Below are positions 50,706-58,015 of a DNA stretch of 64,000 nt, one piece after another. The stretch is from Burkholderia gladioli (GTDB lineage: Bacteria; Pseudomonadota; Gammaproteobacteria; Burkholderiales; Burkholderiaceae). The notes under the pieces are model-generated. The model saw only the letters and a list, made by a program, of their open reading frames with translations. It was not told the origin of the DNA and searched no databases. The DNA is taken from positions 744,001 through 808,000 of the forward strand of contig NZ_CP009322.1 of NCBI RefSeq assembly GCF_000959725.1, given 5' to 3'. The position numbers were made by a program, and so were the translations under genes. How positions within the stretch are numbered: the first letter of the stretch is position 1; each line of letters begins with the position of its first letter.

Positions 50706-51386
50706 TCAGAGATAGACGAGGTCGAGCGTGACGCTGCCGTCGAGTTCGATGGTGTCGGCGCTCGGCAAGGACACGGTGCGCGCGATGGTCGGCGTGACGA
50801 CCAGCGTGCCGTTGACGAGCTTGGCCGCCAGGGGCGTGTCGGCGCCGCTCCTGGACCAGGAGGTGGTCGATTTGGGCGAGAGATACTGGCTTTTCGCGTC
50901 GCTCGACCAGGACGAGCGATTGGTGCTGGCCATGACCTTGGCATTGGCTTCGTCGAGTCGGACGGTACCGTCCTGGAAGCCGATCATCATGCCGCCGATT
51001 CGTACCTGGTCATTCGGTCCCGTGGTGCCGAGGCCGAAGATCCAGTCGTCGCCGAGCGCGCTGGCCCAACGCGAGCTGGCGACATCGGCCTGGGCGATCT
51101 TCGAGGCCGAGCGGGAATCGACCACCGCCAGGCCGACGCGCGTCGGGGCCTCGCAGACGATGTTCAAGGCCACCGTCTTCGGCGCGAGTTGCGTGCCATC
51201 GATATTCAGGCTGTTGAAGGATGTCGATCCGAAATCGAGGCGGCCGTTGTTCTCGAGGGAAATGCTGCACGAGGGCGGTGAGATCCGTCCCGTTACCGTG
51301 AGCGTGGCCGAGGTGCCGGCCATCGCCGCCGATTGCATGAGGCTGTAGCAGAGGATTGCTGACGAGATTTTTTTGATTCTTATCAC
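50706..51386 (-). CDS. DUF1120 fimbrial subunit protein 1
   Basis: A 226-residue subunit with signal peptide MIRIKKISSAILCYSLMQSA (cleavage after AMA). The mature part is SATLTVTGRISPPSCSISLENNGRLDFGS, then VALNIVCEAPTRVGLAVVDSRSAS (conserved Cys pair), and ends VVTPTIARTVSLPSADTIELDGSVTLDLVYL with the usual penultimate Tyr. The start at the GTG at 51386 is chosen because it yields a standard signal peptide; a GTG at 51470 just after GGGAG would add 28 residues. First structural gene of the operon, closely behind the response regulator gene. Confidence 0.85.
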   Translation of the reverse strand: MIRIKKISSAILCYSLMQSAAMAGTSATLTVTGRISPPSCSISLENNGRLDFGSTSFNSLNIDGTQLAPKTVALNIVCEAPTRVGLAVVDSRSASKIAQADVASSRWASALGDDWIFGLGTTGPNDQVRIGGMMIGFQDGTVRLDEANAKVMASTNRSSWSSDAKSQYLSPKSTTSWSRSGADTPLAAKLVNGTLVVTPTIARTVSLPSADTIELDGSVTLDLVYL

Positions 51387-51462
51387 GATGTTGAATACGG
51401 AGATCGGTTGAGTTTGCAGGTTTTGGTGTAAGGCGTGCCCGAGGCGAAAGAGATTATTTTTT

Positions 51463-52206
51463 CTAGACACCTCCCTTGCAAGAAGACGAGTCAGATACTT
51501 GAATTAGGGTCGATGCGGTAGTGCCTGTCGAATATTGTTTTTTTTGCGGCATGGAGCCGTGCAGCGAGCCGAGCAGGCTGTCGCAGTCCTCGTGAAGCAT
51601 CCTGAACAGATCGGCATTTCGCTCGATGCCGAGCTTGCGCATGCCGCGCAGCCTTTGTGCACTGACGGTCTGCTTGCTCCGATTACGGCGGGTCGCGATC
51701 TCGGTGATCGACAGGCCGGACAGGTAGAGATGCAGCACCTCCAGTTCGGACTTCGTCACGCCGTGGCCGCGCCTCATGTCCTCGGCCTGGGCGATCGGGA
51801 TACCGGGCGAATGGTAGTTGCCGCCGGCAAGCACGGCCTGGATCGCCGCCACCAGGTGATCCAGGCTGTCTGACTTGCTGACGATCGCCGGTATGCCGAT
51901 CCTGCGCATCTGATCGACGAAGCGGGCGTTGATCTGCGAGGTGAAGACGACGATGCGCAACCCGGCGTGGCGGTTGCGAATGCGCGCCAGCATCGACAAG
52001 CCGTCGCTCGAGTGCGCATCCGGCAGCGAGTAGTCGGTGACGAGCAGCCGGCAGGGAACGCGCGACAGCACGTCCATCAGGTCGGGCGGGCTTTGCGCGC
52101 TCCCCGCGATGCGCAATCCGTCGATCTCGCGCAGCACGGTGGCGAGGCCGGCGAGCATGGTGGGCTGGTGGTCCGCGAGGACGACGTCGAGAGAGGACGG
52201 GGCCAT
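51463..52206 (-). CDS. NarL/RcsB-type response regulator, head of the fimbrial operon
   Basis: A 247-residue orphan response regulator. The start MAPSSLDVVLADHQPTML is preferred to the longer frame. The receiver has phospho-acceptor Asp58 in LLVTDYSLPDA and Lys in PAIVSKSDSL, but the usual Asp-Asp pocket reads Asp12-His13. The HTH is TKSELEVLHLYLSGLSITEIATRRNRSKQTVSAQRLRGMRKLGIERNADLF. A ~40-residue Ser/Thr-rich tail follows, longer than in the paralogue at 45135-45788. It probably regulates the fimbrial genes; a 12-bp inverted repeat lies 66-106 nt upstream of its start. Confidence 0.9.
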   Translation of the reverse strand: MAPSSLDVVLADHQPTMLAGLATVLREIDGLRIAGSAQSPPDLMDVLSRVPCRLLVTDYSLPDAHSSDGLSMLARIRNRHAGLRIVVFTSQINARFVDQMRRIGIPAIVSKSDSLDHLVAAIQAVLAGGNYHSPGIPIAQAEDMRRGHGVTKSELEVLHLYLSGLSITEIATRRNRSKQTVSAQRLRGMRKLGIERNADLFRMLHEDCDSLLGSLHGSMPQKKQYSTGTTASTLIQVSDSSSCKGGV

Positions 52207-52271
52207 GGATGTGGGGGAATGGACAGGGCGAGGTCTCGTCAATGTACGAAGACGGCAAGGCCGAAAGCATT

Positions 52272-52312
52272 GGACCTGTCCTAAATCTCCCGGAATCGTC
52301 TAGGACGTGTCC
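52272..52312. promoter_or_regulatory. Imperfect 12-bp inverted repeat upstream of the fimbrial operon
   Basis: GGACCTGTCCTA (52272-52283) and TAGGACGTGTCC (52301-52312) are inverted repeats matching at 10 of 12 positions, 17 nt apart. Each arm also contains GGAC-N2-GTCC. The TCCTA/TAGGA arms resemble RcsB/BvgA-type half-sites, which fits the regulators of this operon. Confidence 0.45.
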
Positions 52313-52362
52313 GAGCCATGGCGCCCCGCTGGCGCGGCCGAGGTTCATCTCGGCGCGGATGG

Positions 52363-52401
52363 AAAAACCGCTGCCGTCCGGATCGCCCGGGTGGCAGCGG
52401 T
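52363..52401 (-). terminator. Rho-independent terminator of the chitinase gene
   Basis: On the minus strand a 9-bp stem (complements of 52393-52401 and 52367-52375) with an inner CCGG/CCGG pairing is followed by five T (complement of 52363-52367). It lies about 50 nt after the chitinase stop. Confidence 0.8.
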
Positions 52402-52450
52402 GGTGTTGCGGCGACCGGAGGACTCGGTCCGGATCAGCGCGATGCGGGCC

Positions 52451-55400
52451 TTACTTGCCGCATTCGCCCAGGTCCTTCCATACCTTGCCGCTGAAGTCGG
52501 GGCCGGTGGTGTCGGGGCTGCCCGGTTCGTTGCTGGTCCACCAGCGCGCCTCGTAGAGACGGCCCTGGTGCTGGACCCGGCTGCCGCCCGTGTAGGGCTT
52601 GCCGCCCTGCCAGGCCGCGGCGCACTGGCCGCCTTCGCCGCCGCCTGCCTGCTTGCCCTTGACCAGCACGGTGTGACGGGCGCTCGACGAGAGCTTGCCG
52701 TCGCTGGCGCTCACCGAGAAGTCGAACTTGGTGTCGCGCGGCAGTTCGGGGGCATCGAAGCGCAGCGTCGCGCCGTCCTGGCTGGCCTGGATGCCGGCCG
52801 GCACGTTCCACTTGAAGCTCAGCGGGTCGCCGTCCGCATCGCTCGATCCGGCGGCCGACAAGGTGACGGCCTGCCCGGCCCGGGTGCTGTCCGGCCCGCT
52901 CAGTTTCGCGACCGGCGCGTGGTTTTCGCCGGGCTGCGCCGGCTTGCCCGGTTCGGCGTCGCCGTGCAGGTCCCAGGCCTGTTGCCAGGCGCTGCCGCTG
53001 CCGGGCGCATAGGCCCAGGCCGCGCCGGCGCACCAGCCGGTGGCCGGATGCGGCTTGCATCGGTAGAGCTTGCCGCCGTTCGACACGATGTCGCCGGCCT
53101 TGTAGGGCGTGCCTGGCTGGTAGGCGGGATATTGGCCGGCGTTGCCGCCATTGCCGTTGCCGCTGCTGCCGCCATTGCCACCGCCCGGTTTCTGCTGCCG
53201 CGCCTTGACCAGCACCGTGTGCGTCGCGCGCGAGGACAGCTTGCCGTCGCTGACCTCCACCGTGAAGCTCAGGCGCGTGTCGCTCGCCAGTTCGGGCGCC
53301 TCGACGGTAAGCGTCGATTGATTCTTCGCGGCGGGGAAGCCGGCCGGCATGAGCCAGCGGTAGCCGAGCTTGTCGCCGTCGGCATCGCTCGATCGGGCGG
53401 CCGACAGCTTGATCGACTCGCCGGCCTGCACCGTGTCCGGGCCGCTCAGATGCGCGACGGGCGGGTGGTTCTTGCCGGGCTGGGACGGTTCTTGCGGTTC
53501 GCCGTTGCCGCCCGAGGCGCTCGCCTTGGCGAGCACGCTGGTGCGCGCCTTGGCATCGAGTCCGCCCGCGTCGGTGACGGTGACCTCGAACACGAAGCGC
53601 GTATCGGTCTTGACGGCCGGGATCTCGACGCTCGCCTTCGCGCTGCCCGCGTTCGCGATCGACAGGGCAGGGCCGCTCGCCTGCTTCCAGGCGAAGCGCA
53701 GCTTGCCGCCTTCCGGGTCGCTCGACTTCGAGGCGTCGAGCGTGACGCGCCGCGCCTGATCGACCGTGAGGTCGCCGCCGGTGCGCGCGAGCGGCGCCCG
53801 GTTGGGTGCCGAACCCTCCCTGGCCTCGTGGCCGAGGCCGCTGTGCATCGCGTTCAGGATGTCGCCGTTGTCGGCATCGATCTCCCAGGAGAACAGGCCG
53901 CCGAGCCCGAGCTTGCGCACGTACTCGCCCTTGGCGGCCACCGAGCGGGTGTCGTCGAAGCTGACCAGGTCGCCGTTCGCCTTGTTGAAGACATAGGGTG
54001 CCTCGGCGGTCTGGTCGTAATGGTATTCGTAGCCGTTGATGCCGTGGCCGCCGGGCCCGACCATCTTCGCGGCGATGCTCTTGTAGTCGAGGATGCCGTT
54101 TTCCCAATCGCCCTTGACCGGGCCGCGCGCGGTGCCGGTGAAGGGGTTGTCGCCCTGGTAACCGGACACGCCGGTCCAGCCTCGCCCGTACATGGCCGCG
54201 CCCACCACGATCTTGCCCGGCTTCACGCCCTGGGCGAGCAGCGCCTTCACCGAATTGGCCGTGGTGTAGGCCGTGTCCGGGCGCCAGGCCGGGGCGTTGA
54301 GCGCCGTCTGGTGGCCGAGGTCGCTCATGCTCCAGGCGCCGTAAAAGTCGTAGCTCATGTCGAAGATGTAGTCCATGTACTTCGACGCCTCCCGGTAGTC
54401 GACCACGGCGATCTTGTCGTCGCCGGAGCCGATCGCGGAGGTCAGCTGGTAGGTCTTGCCGGTGTCGCGGGACAGCCGGTCGAGCATTTGGCGCAGCTCC
54501 TTCATCAGCGTCACGTAGAGCGGGCCGTCCTTGAGCGGATCGCCGAGCGAGGCATTCGCGCCCTTGCCGCCGGGGAATTCCCAGTCGATGTCGACGCCGT
54601 CGAAGAACTTCCAGGTGCGCAGGAACTGTTCGACCGAGTCGACGAACACCCGGCGCTTGCTCGCGTCGTGCAGGTGATGGAAGGGATCGGACAGGGTCCA
54701 GCCGCCGATCGAGGGCAGGATCTTCAGCTCGGGGTTGCGCTTCTTGGCGGCCATCATCTGGCCAAGCACGCCCTTGAGCTTCGAGCTGGCCGACTGGCCC
54801 GGCAGGGTCGCGCCGATCTCGCCCCAGCCGTCGTGGATCGCGACGCTGAAGTCGGGCAGGCCGCGGCACGACAACTGCAGCGCGTTGTAGGAGGTGCCGC
54901 CCATCGCCGCGAGCGAATCGTTGATGCCGGCGCCGCCGCAGATCGGCACGAAGCCGTACAGCATGTGGGTCAGGTTCTCCACCGGCACCTGGTCGACGCT
55001 GAACTTGCGGCCATAGATCGACCAGGTCGCGAAGTAGCTGCCCACCACCGAGCCCGAGGTGTTGCGGAATGCGCGATTGGCCTTGTCGGCGTTGTTCGGC
55101 AGGTCGTCGGCCAGATCCGGCGTGGTGTCGAACACCATCACCTCGAGCGGCGCGCTGTCGGTGAAGGCGCCCTTGTCGTCGAACACGCGCACCTGCATCT
55201 GCTTTTTCCCGGGGCGCGTGACGTGGGCGACCACGCTGCCCTTTTGCGTGCCGCCGGTGCCCGTCATGCTGATCGCCGAAGCCTCGTCGGCGACGCCGTC
55301 GACCACGGCCAGCGCCTTCACGGCGGTGCCGTTGTAGTAGATGTCGAACGGCAGCGGCACGTCGACCGCCTTGTTGATCCTGACCAGCTCCTTGTAGGGC

Positions 55401-55609
55401 ACGGCGCCGGCCTTGTCGAGCTCGATCTGCACGAAGCCATGCGGCTTGGAGGTGATCTCCCAGGCCTTCAGCGCGGGCGCGCCGGGCGCGGCGAACGCGG
55501 CGTTCGCGAAGCAGAGCGCGCTGGCCATGGCGATGGCCAGGCGGGCGTTGCGGTTCACCGGGGAGAGCTTGCTATGGATGCCTGAGCGTCCAGGCTGAGT
55601 GTTCTTCAT
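52451..55609 (-). CDS. Secreted GH18 chitinase with PKD and chitin-binding domains (ChiA-like)
   Basis: A 1052-residue multidomain chitinase. Signal peptide to about residue 41 (LAIAMASALCFANAAFA). A ChiA-type N-terminal domain covers about 45-180 (PALKAWEITSKPHGFVQIEL). The GH18 barrel at about 190-580 has SIGGWTL and the catalytic DGVDIDWEFPGG (acid Glu) plus YDFYGAWS and FSWEIDADNGDIL. Three PKD-like domains follow (APLARTGGDLTVDQA; HPPVAHLSGPDTVQAG; HAPVAKLSGPDSTRAG). One CBM5/12 lies between PKD 2 and 3 (YPAYQPGTPYKAGDIVSNGGKL) and another ends the protein (WQGGKPYTGGSRVQHQGRLY, ARWWTSNEPG). It should bind and cleave crystalline chitin outside the cell. It is divergent from a type II-like secretion operon, which may export it. 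Confidence 0.95.
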   Translation of the reverse strand: MKNTQPGRSGIHSKLSPVNRNARLAIAMASALCFANAAFAAPGAPALKAWEITSKPHGFVQIELDKAGAVPYKELVRINKAVDVPLPFDIYYNGTAVKALAVVDGVADEASAISMTGTGGTQKGSVVAHVTRPGKKQMQVRVFDDKGAFTDSAPLEVMVFDTTPDLADDLPNNADKANRAFRNTSGSVVGSYFATWSIYGRKFSVDQVPVENLTHMLYGFVPICGGAGINDSLAAMGGTSYNALQLSCRGLPDFSVAIHDGWGEIGATLPGQSASSKLKGVLGQMMAAKKRNPELKILPSIGGWTLSDPFHHLHDASKRRVFVDSVEQFLRTWKFFDGVDIDWEFPGGKGANASLGDPLKDGPLYVTLMKELRQMLDRLSRDTGKTYQLTSAIGSGDDKIAVVDYREASKYMDYIFDMSYDFYGAWSMSDLGHQTALNAPAWRPDTAYTTANSVKALLAQGVKPGKIVVGAAMYGRGWTGVSGYQGDNPFTGTARGPVKGDWENGILDYKSIAAKMVGPGGHGINGYEYHYDQTAEAPYVFNKANGDLVSFDDTRSVAAKGEYVRKLGLGGLFSWEIDADNGDILNAMHSGLGHEAREGSAPNRAPLARTGGDLTVDQARRVTLDASKSSDPEGGKLRFAWKQASGPALSIANAGSAKASVEIPAVKTDTRFVFEVTVTDAGGLDAKARTSVLAKASASGGNGEPQEPSQPGKNHPPVAHLSGPDTVQAGESIKLSAARSSDADGDKLGYRWLMPAGFPAAKNQSTLTVEAPELASDTRLSFTVEVSDGKLSSRATHTVLVKARQQKPGGGNGGSSGNGNGGNAGQYPAYQPGTPYKAGDIVSNGGKLYRCKPHPATGWCAGAAWAYAPGSGSAWQQAWDLHGDAEPGKPAQPGENHAPVAKLSGPDSTRAGQAVTLSAAGSSDADGDPLSFKWNVPAGIQASQDGATLRFDAPELPRDTKFDFSVSASDGKLSSSARHTVLVKGKQAGGGEGGQCAAAWQGGKPYTGGSRVQHQGRLYEARWWTSNEPGSPDTTGPDFSGKVWKDLGECGK

Positions 55610-55708
55610 GTTGCCAAGTCGTTCCTGAGGAAGAGTTCGAGGGTCCTTGTCGACACCGGGTCGCAGGGACGGAGCGGATTCTTCTTTGGAACCGGATGCG
55701 GCTGCAAC

Positions 55709-55730
55709 GATTCTCAAGGCATTCTCAAGG
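55709..55730. repeat. Tandem 11-bp direct repeat between chitinase and gspG
   Basis: ATTCTCAAGGC occurs twice head-to-tail (55709-55719 and 55720-55730), one helical turn apart, in the 212-bp region between the divergent chitinase and secretion genes. It may be a regulator site with two same-face half-sites. Confidence 0.5.
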
Positions 55731-55821
55731 CACGGAGGCGCGGCGGCGGGGTCCTTGATGAATCGTTGAGGAATCTTGATGGCCTGTTGCATCGAACCAA
55801 TACTCGGCGCTCCGATTTTCG

Positions 55822-56274
55822 ATGCGAATTTCCGCCGTGAAGATGAAACCTCATGAATTGACGCCGCGACGGCAGCAGGGCTTCACCCTGCTCGAGCTGC
55901 TGGTGGTGCTGCTGATCATTGCCTTGCTGGCCGCCTATGTCGGCCCGAAGCTGTTCTCCCAGGTCGACAAGGCCAAGGTCAAGGCAACGCAGGCGCAGAT
56001 GACGACGCTGGCCGATGCCCTGACGCAGTTCCGGCTCGACACCGGCCGTTATCCGACGCAGGAGGAAGGGCTCGGCGTGCTGGTGGCGCCGGCGCGGAAC
56101 CTGGACGGCTGGAGCGGCCCCTACCTGGCCAAGGCGGTGCCGAACGACGGCTGGGGGCGCCCCTATCGATGGAACGTGCCGGGCCGCGACGGCGAGGCCG
56201 AAATCGTCTCGCTCGGGCGCGACGCACGCGAAGGCGGGGAGGGCGTGGATGGCGACCTGGTCTATGGCCTCTGA
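55822..56274 (+). CDS. gspG: Major pseudopilin, GspG type
   Basis: A 150-residue class III pre-pseudopilin. A leader ending RRQQG is cut before FTLLELLVVLLIIALLAAYV, with Glu at +5 of the mature protein, the prepilin peptidase signature. The C-terminal GspG fold has LTQFRLDTGRYPTQEEGLGVLV and NDGWGRPYRWNVPGRDGEAEIVSLGRDAREGGEG, the calcium-binding loop region of GspG. The start may be ATG 55822 or ATG 55843 (MKPHELT); neither has a strong ribosome-binding site. First gene of the secretion operon. The next gene begins inside its 3' end (26-nt overlap). Confidence 0.92.
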   Translation: MRISAVKMKPHELTPRRQQGFTLLELLVVLLIIALLAAYVGPKLFSQVDKAKVKATQAQMTTLADALTQFRLDTGRYPTQEEGLGVLVAPARNLDGWSGPYLAKAVPNDGWGRPYRWNVPGRDGEAEIVSLGRDAREGGEGVDGDLVYGL

Positions 56275-56788
56275 GCCTTGCCGGCCCTATCGACTTCTCG
56301 GCCCGTGGCGGGCGGCCCTGGCGGCGGGCGCGCTGTGCCTGGCGCAGCCGGGCGGCGCGCTCGCGCAGGATTGCTGGACCCGCGCCGGCGACAAGTACGG
56401 CATCGATCCGCTGCTGCTGGCGGCGATCGCCCGGGTGGAGTCGGCGATGAACCCGGCGGCCGTCAACCGCAATCGCAATGGCACGACCGACATCGGGCTC
56501 ATGCAGATCAACAGCACGCACCTGCCGCGGCTGCACAAGGCCGGCATCACGCGCAAGCGGCTGCTGGCCGAGCCCTGCACCTCGATCGATACCGGCGCGG
56601 CGATCCTGGCTGGCTTCATCGAGCGGCTCGGCCCTACCTGGAACGCGGTGGGCGCCTACAACGCCGGCGCCTCGCCCGCCAGGGCGCGTGCCCGGCAGGC
56701 CTATGTCGACAAGGTCTGGCGGGCCTACCGGCAACTGACGCGCGACCGCGCGGCCAGCCTGGCCGGGCTGGTCGACTGGAGGCGATGA
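56249..56788 (+). CDS. Lytic transglycosylase (SLT domain) in the secretion operon
   Basis: A 179-residue exported muramidase. A signal segment AALAAGALCLAQPGGALAQ is followed by a compact SLT domain: DCWTRAGDKYGIDPLLLAAIARVESAMNPAAVNRN with catalytic Glu64, then DIGLMQINSTHLPRL and WNAVGAYNAGASPARA. It cuts peptidoglycan and probably opens the wall for assembly of the secretion machine or pilus, as such enzymes do beside type III, IV and pilus systems. It overlaps gspG by 26 nt and gspF by 4 nt (ATGA), so it is translated with them. Confidence 0.9.
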   Translation: MATWSMASEPCRPYRLLGPWRAALAAGALCLAQPGGALAQDCWTRAGDKYGIDPLLLAAIARVESAMNPAAVNRNRNGTTDIGLMQINSTHLPRLHKAGITRKRLLAEPCTSIDTGAAILAGFIERLGPTWNAVGAYNAGASPARARARQAYVDKVWRAYRQLTRDRAASLAGLVDWRR

Positions 56789-57981
56789 GCATGCCGATGT
56801 TCAGGGTGCGCCTGCTGCGCGACGGCCAGCTCGCGACGCAGGCGATGGAGGCCGCGGACGAGGCCGAGCTGCGGGCGCGGCTGCGCGCCTCGGCGGCGCC
56901 GGCGGTGGTGCTCGACGTGCGCAGGCAGCGCCGGCTCGGCGGCGCGCGGCGGCAGCCGAGATTCGCGCTCGCGCTGTTCCTGCAGGAACTCTCGAGCCTG
57001 CTCGATGCCGGCCTGGTGCTGATCGAGGCGCTCGAGGCCCTGCACGGCAAGTGCGATGGCGGCCGGCAGGCGCAGCAGGTGATCGGGCGCGTGCTGGCGG
57101 TGATGGTCGAGGGCCAGCCGTTCTCGGCGGCGCTGGCCAGGCAGCCCGGGATCTTTCCGGCCCTGCTGGTGGCCACGATCGAATCGGCGGAAGGCAATGG
57201 CCAGTTGTCCGAGGTATTGCGGCGCTACCAGCAGTACGAGCATCGCATCGAGCAGATCAGGAAGCGCGTCACGGGGGCGATGGTGTATCCGGGCGTGGTG
57301 ATCGGCGTTGGATTCTGCATCCTGCTGTTCATGGCCTTCTTCGTGATCCCGCGCTTTTCCGCCGTGTTCGAGGCCTTGAGCACGCTGCCGCCGACCGCCC
57401 GGTTGATGCTGGCCTGGTCGGGCCTGCTGGCGCGGCACGGCGCGCTGGTGTGGGCGGCGCTGGCGGGCTCGATCGCGGCGATCGGGCTGGCGCTGCGCAC
57501 GCAGGCGGCGCAGCGCGCCGCGCGGCAGCTCATCTGGCGCCTGCCGAAGCTGCGCGAAGCCGGCCGGCTGTTCGCGCTGACGCGTTTCTATCGCACGGTC
57601 GGCCTGCTGGTCCACGGCGGCACGCCAGCCATCGCGGCGCTGGAGATGGCCGGCAGGCTGCTGCCCGAGCCCTATCGGGCCGGCCTGGCGGCGGCGCTGG
57701 TGGACCTGCGCGCGGGGCTGCCCGTCTCCGCCGTGCTGGCCAGCCGGCAGTTGACGACCTCGGTGGCCGAGCGCCTGCTGCGCGTCGGCGAGCAGAGCGG
57801 AGACCTGGGCGGCATGTGCGAGCAGATCGCGCATTTCCACGACGCCGCGCTGGACCGCTCGGTGGAGTTGCTGAGCAAGGTATTCGAGCCGGTGCTGATG
57901 CTGGCCGTCGGGGCGACCGTGGGCACCGTCGTGATCCTGCTCTACCTGCCGATCTTCGAACTCGCCTCCAGCCTCGGCTGA
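56785..57981 (+). CDS. gspF: Inner-membrane platform protein, GspF/PilC type
   Basis: A 398-residue protein with two T2SSF domains. The first has FLQELSSLLDAGLVLIEALEAL and LLVATIESAEGNGQLSEVLRRY, followed by a membrane hairpin (AMVYPGVVIGVGFCILLFMAFFVIPRF). The second has FYRTVGLLVHGGTPAIAALEMA and RLLRVGEQSGDLGGMCEQI, followed by the last membrane segment PVLMLAVGATVGTVVILLYLPIFEL. It anchors the assembly ATPase and pushes pseudopilins into the growing fibre. ATGA overlap with the transglycosylase gene; gspE follows after 34 nt. Confidence 0.94.
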   Translation: MSMPMFRVRLLRDGQLATQAMEAADEAELRARLRASAAPAVVLDVRRQRRLGGARRQPRFALALFLQELSSLLDAGLVLIEALEALHGKCDGGRQAQQVIGRVLAVMVEGQPFSAALARQPGIFPALLVATIESAEGNGQLSEVLRRYQQYEHRIEQIRKRVTGAMVYPGVVIGVGFCILLFMAFFVIPRFSAVFEALSTLPPTARLMLAWSGLLARHGALVWAALAGSIAAIGLALRTQAAQRAARQLIWRLPKLREAGRLFALTRFYRTVGLLVHGGTPAIAALEMAGRLLPEPYRAGLAAALVDLRAGLPVSAVLASRQLTTSVAERLLRVGEQSGDLGGMCEQIAHFHDAALDRSVELLSKVFEPVLMLAVGATVGTVVILLYLPIFELASSLG

Positions 57982-58015
57982 GGCTCGGGATCACCTCGAA
58001 CAAGGAAACACGCCG

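Noticed and set aside
52307..55585. A 1092-codon plus-strand frame opposite the chitinase
   Set aside because: Ala/Val/Gly/Arg-rich with no recognisable fold; the minus strand encodes a full multidomain chitinase.
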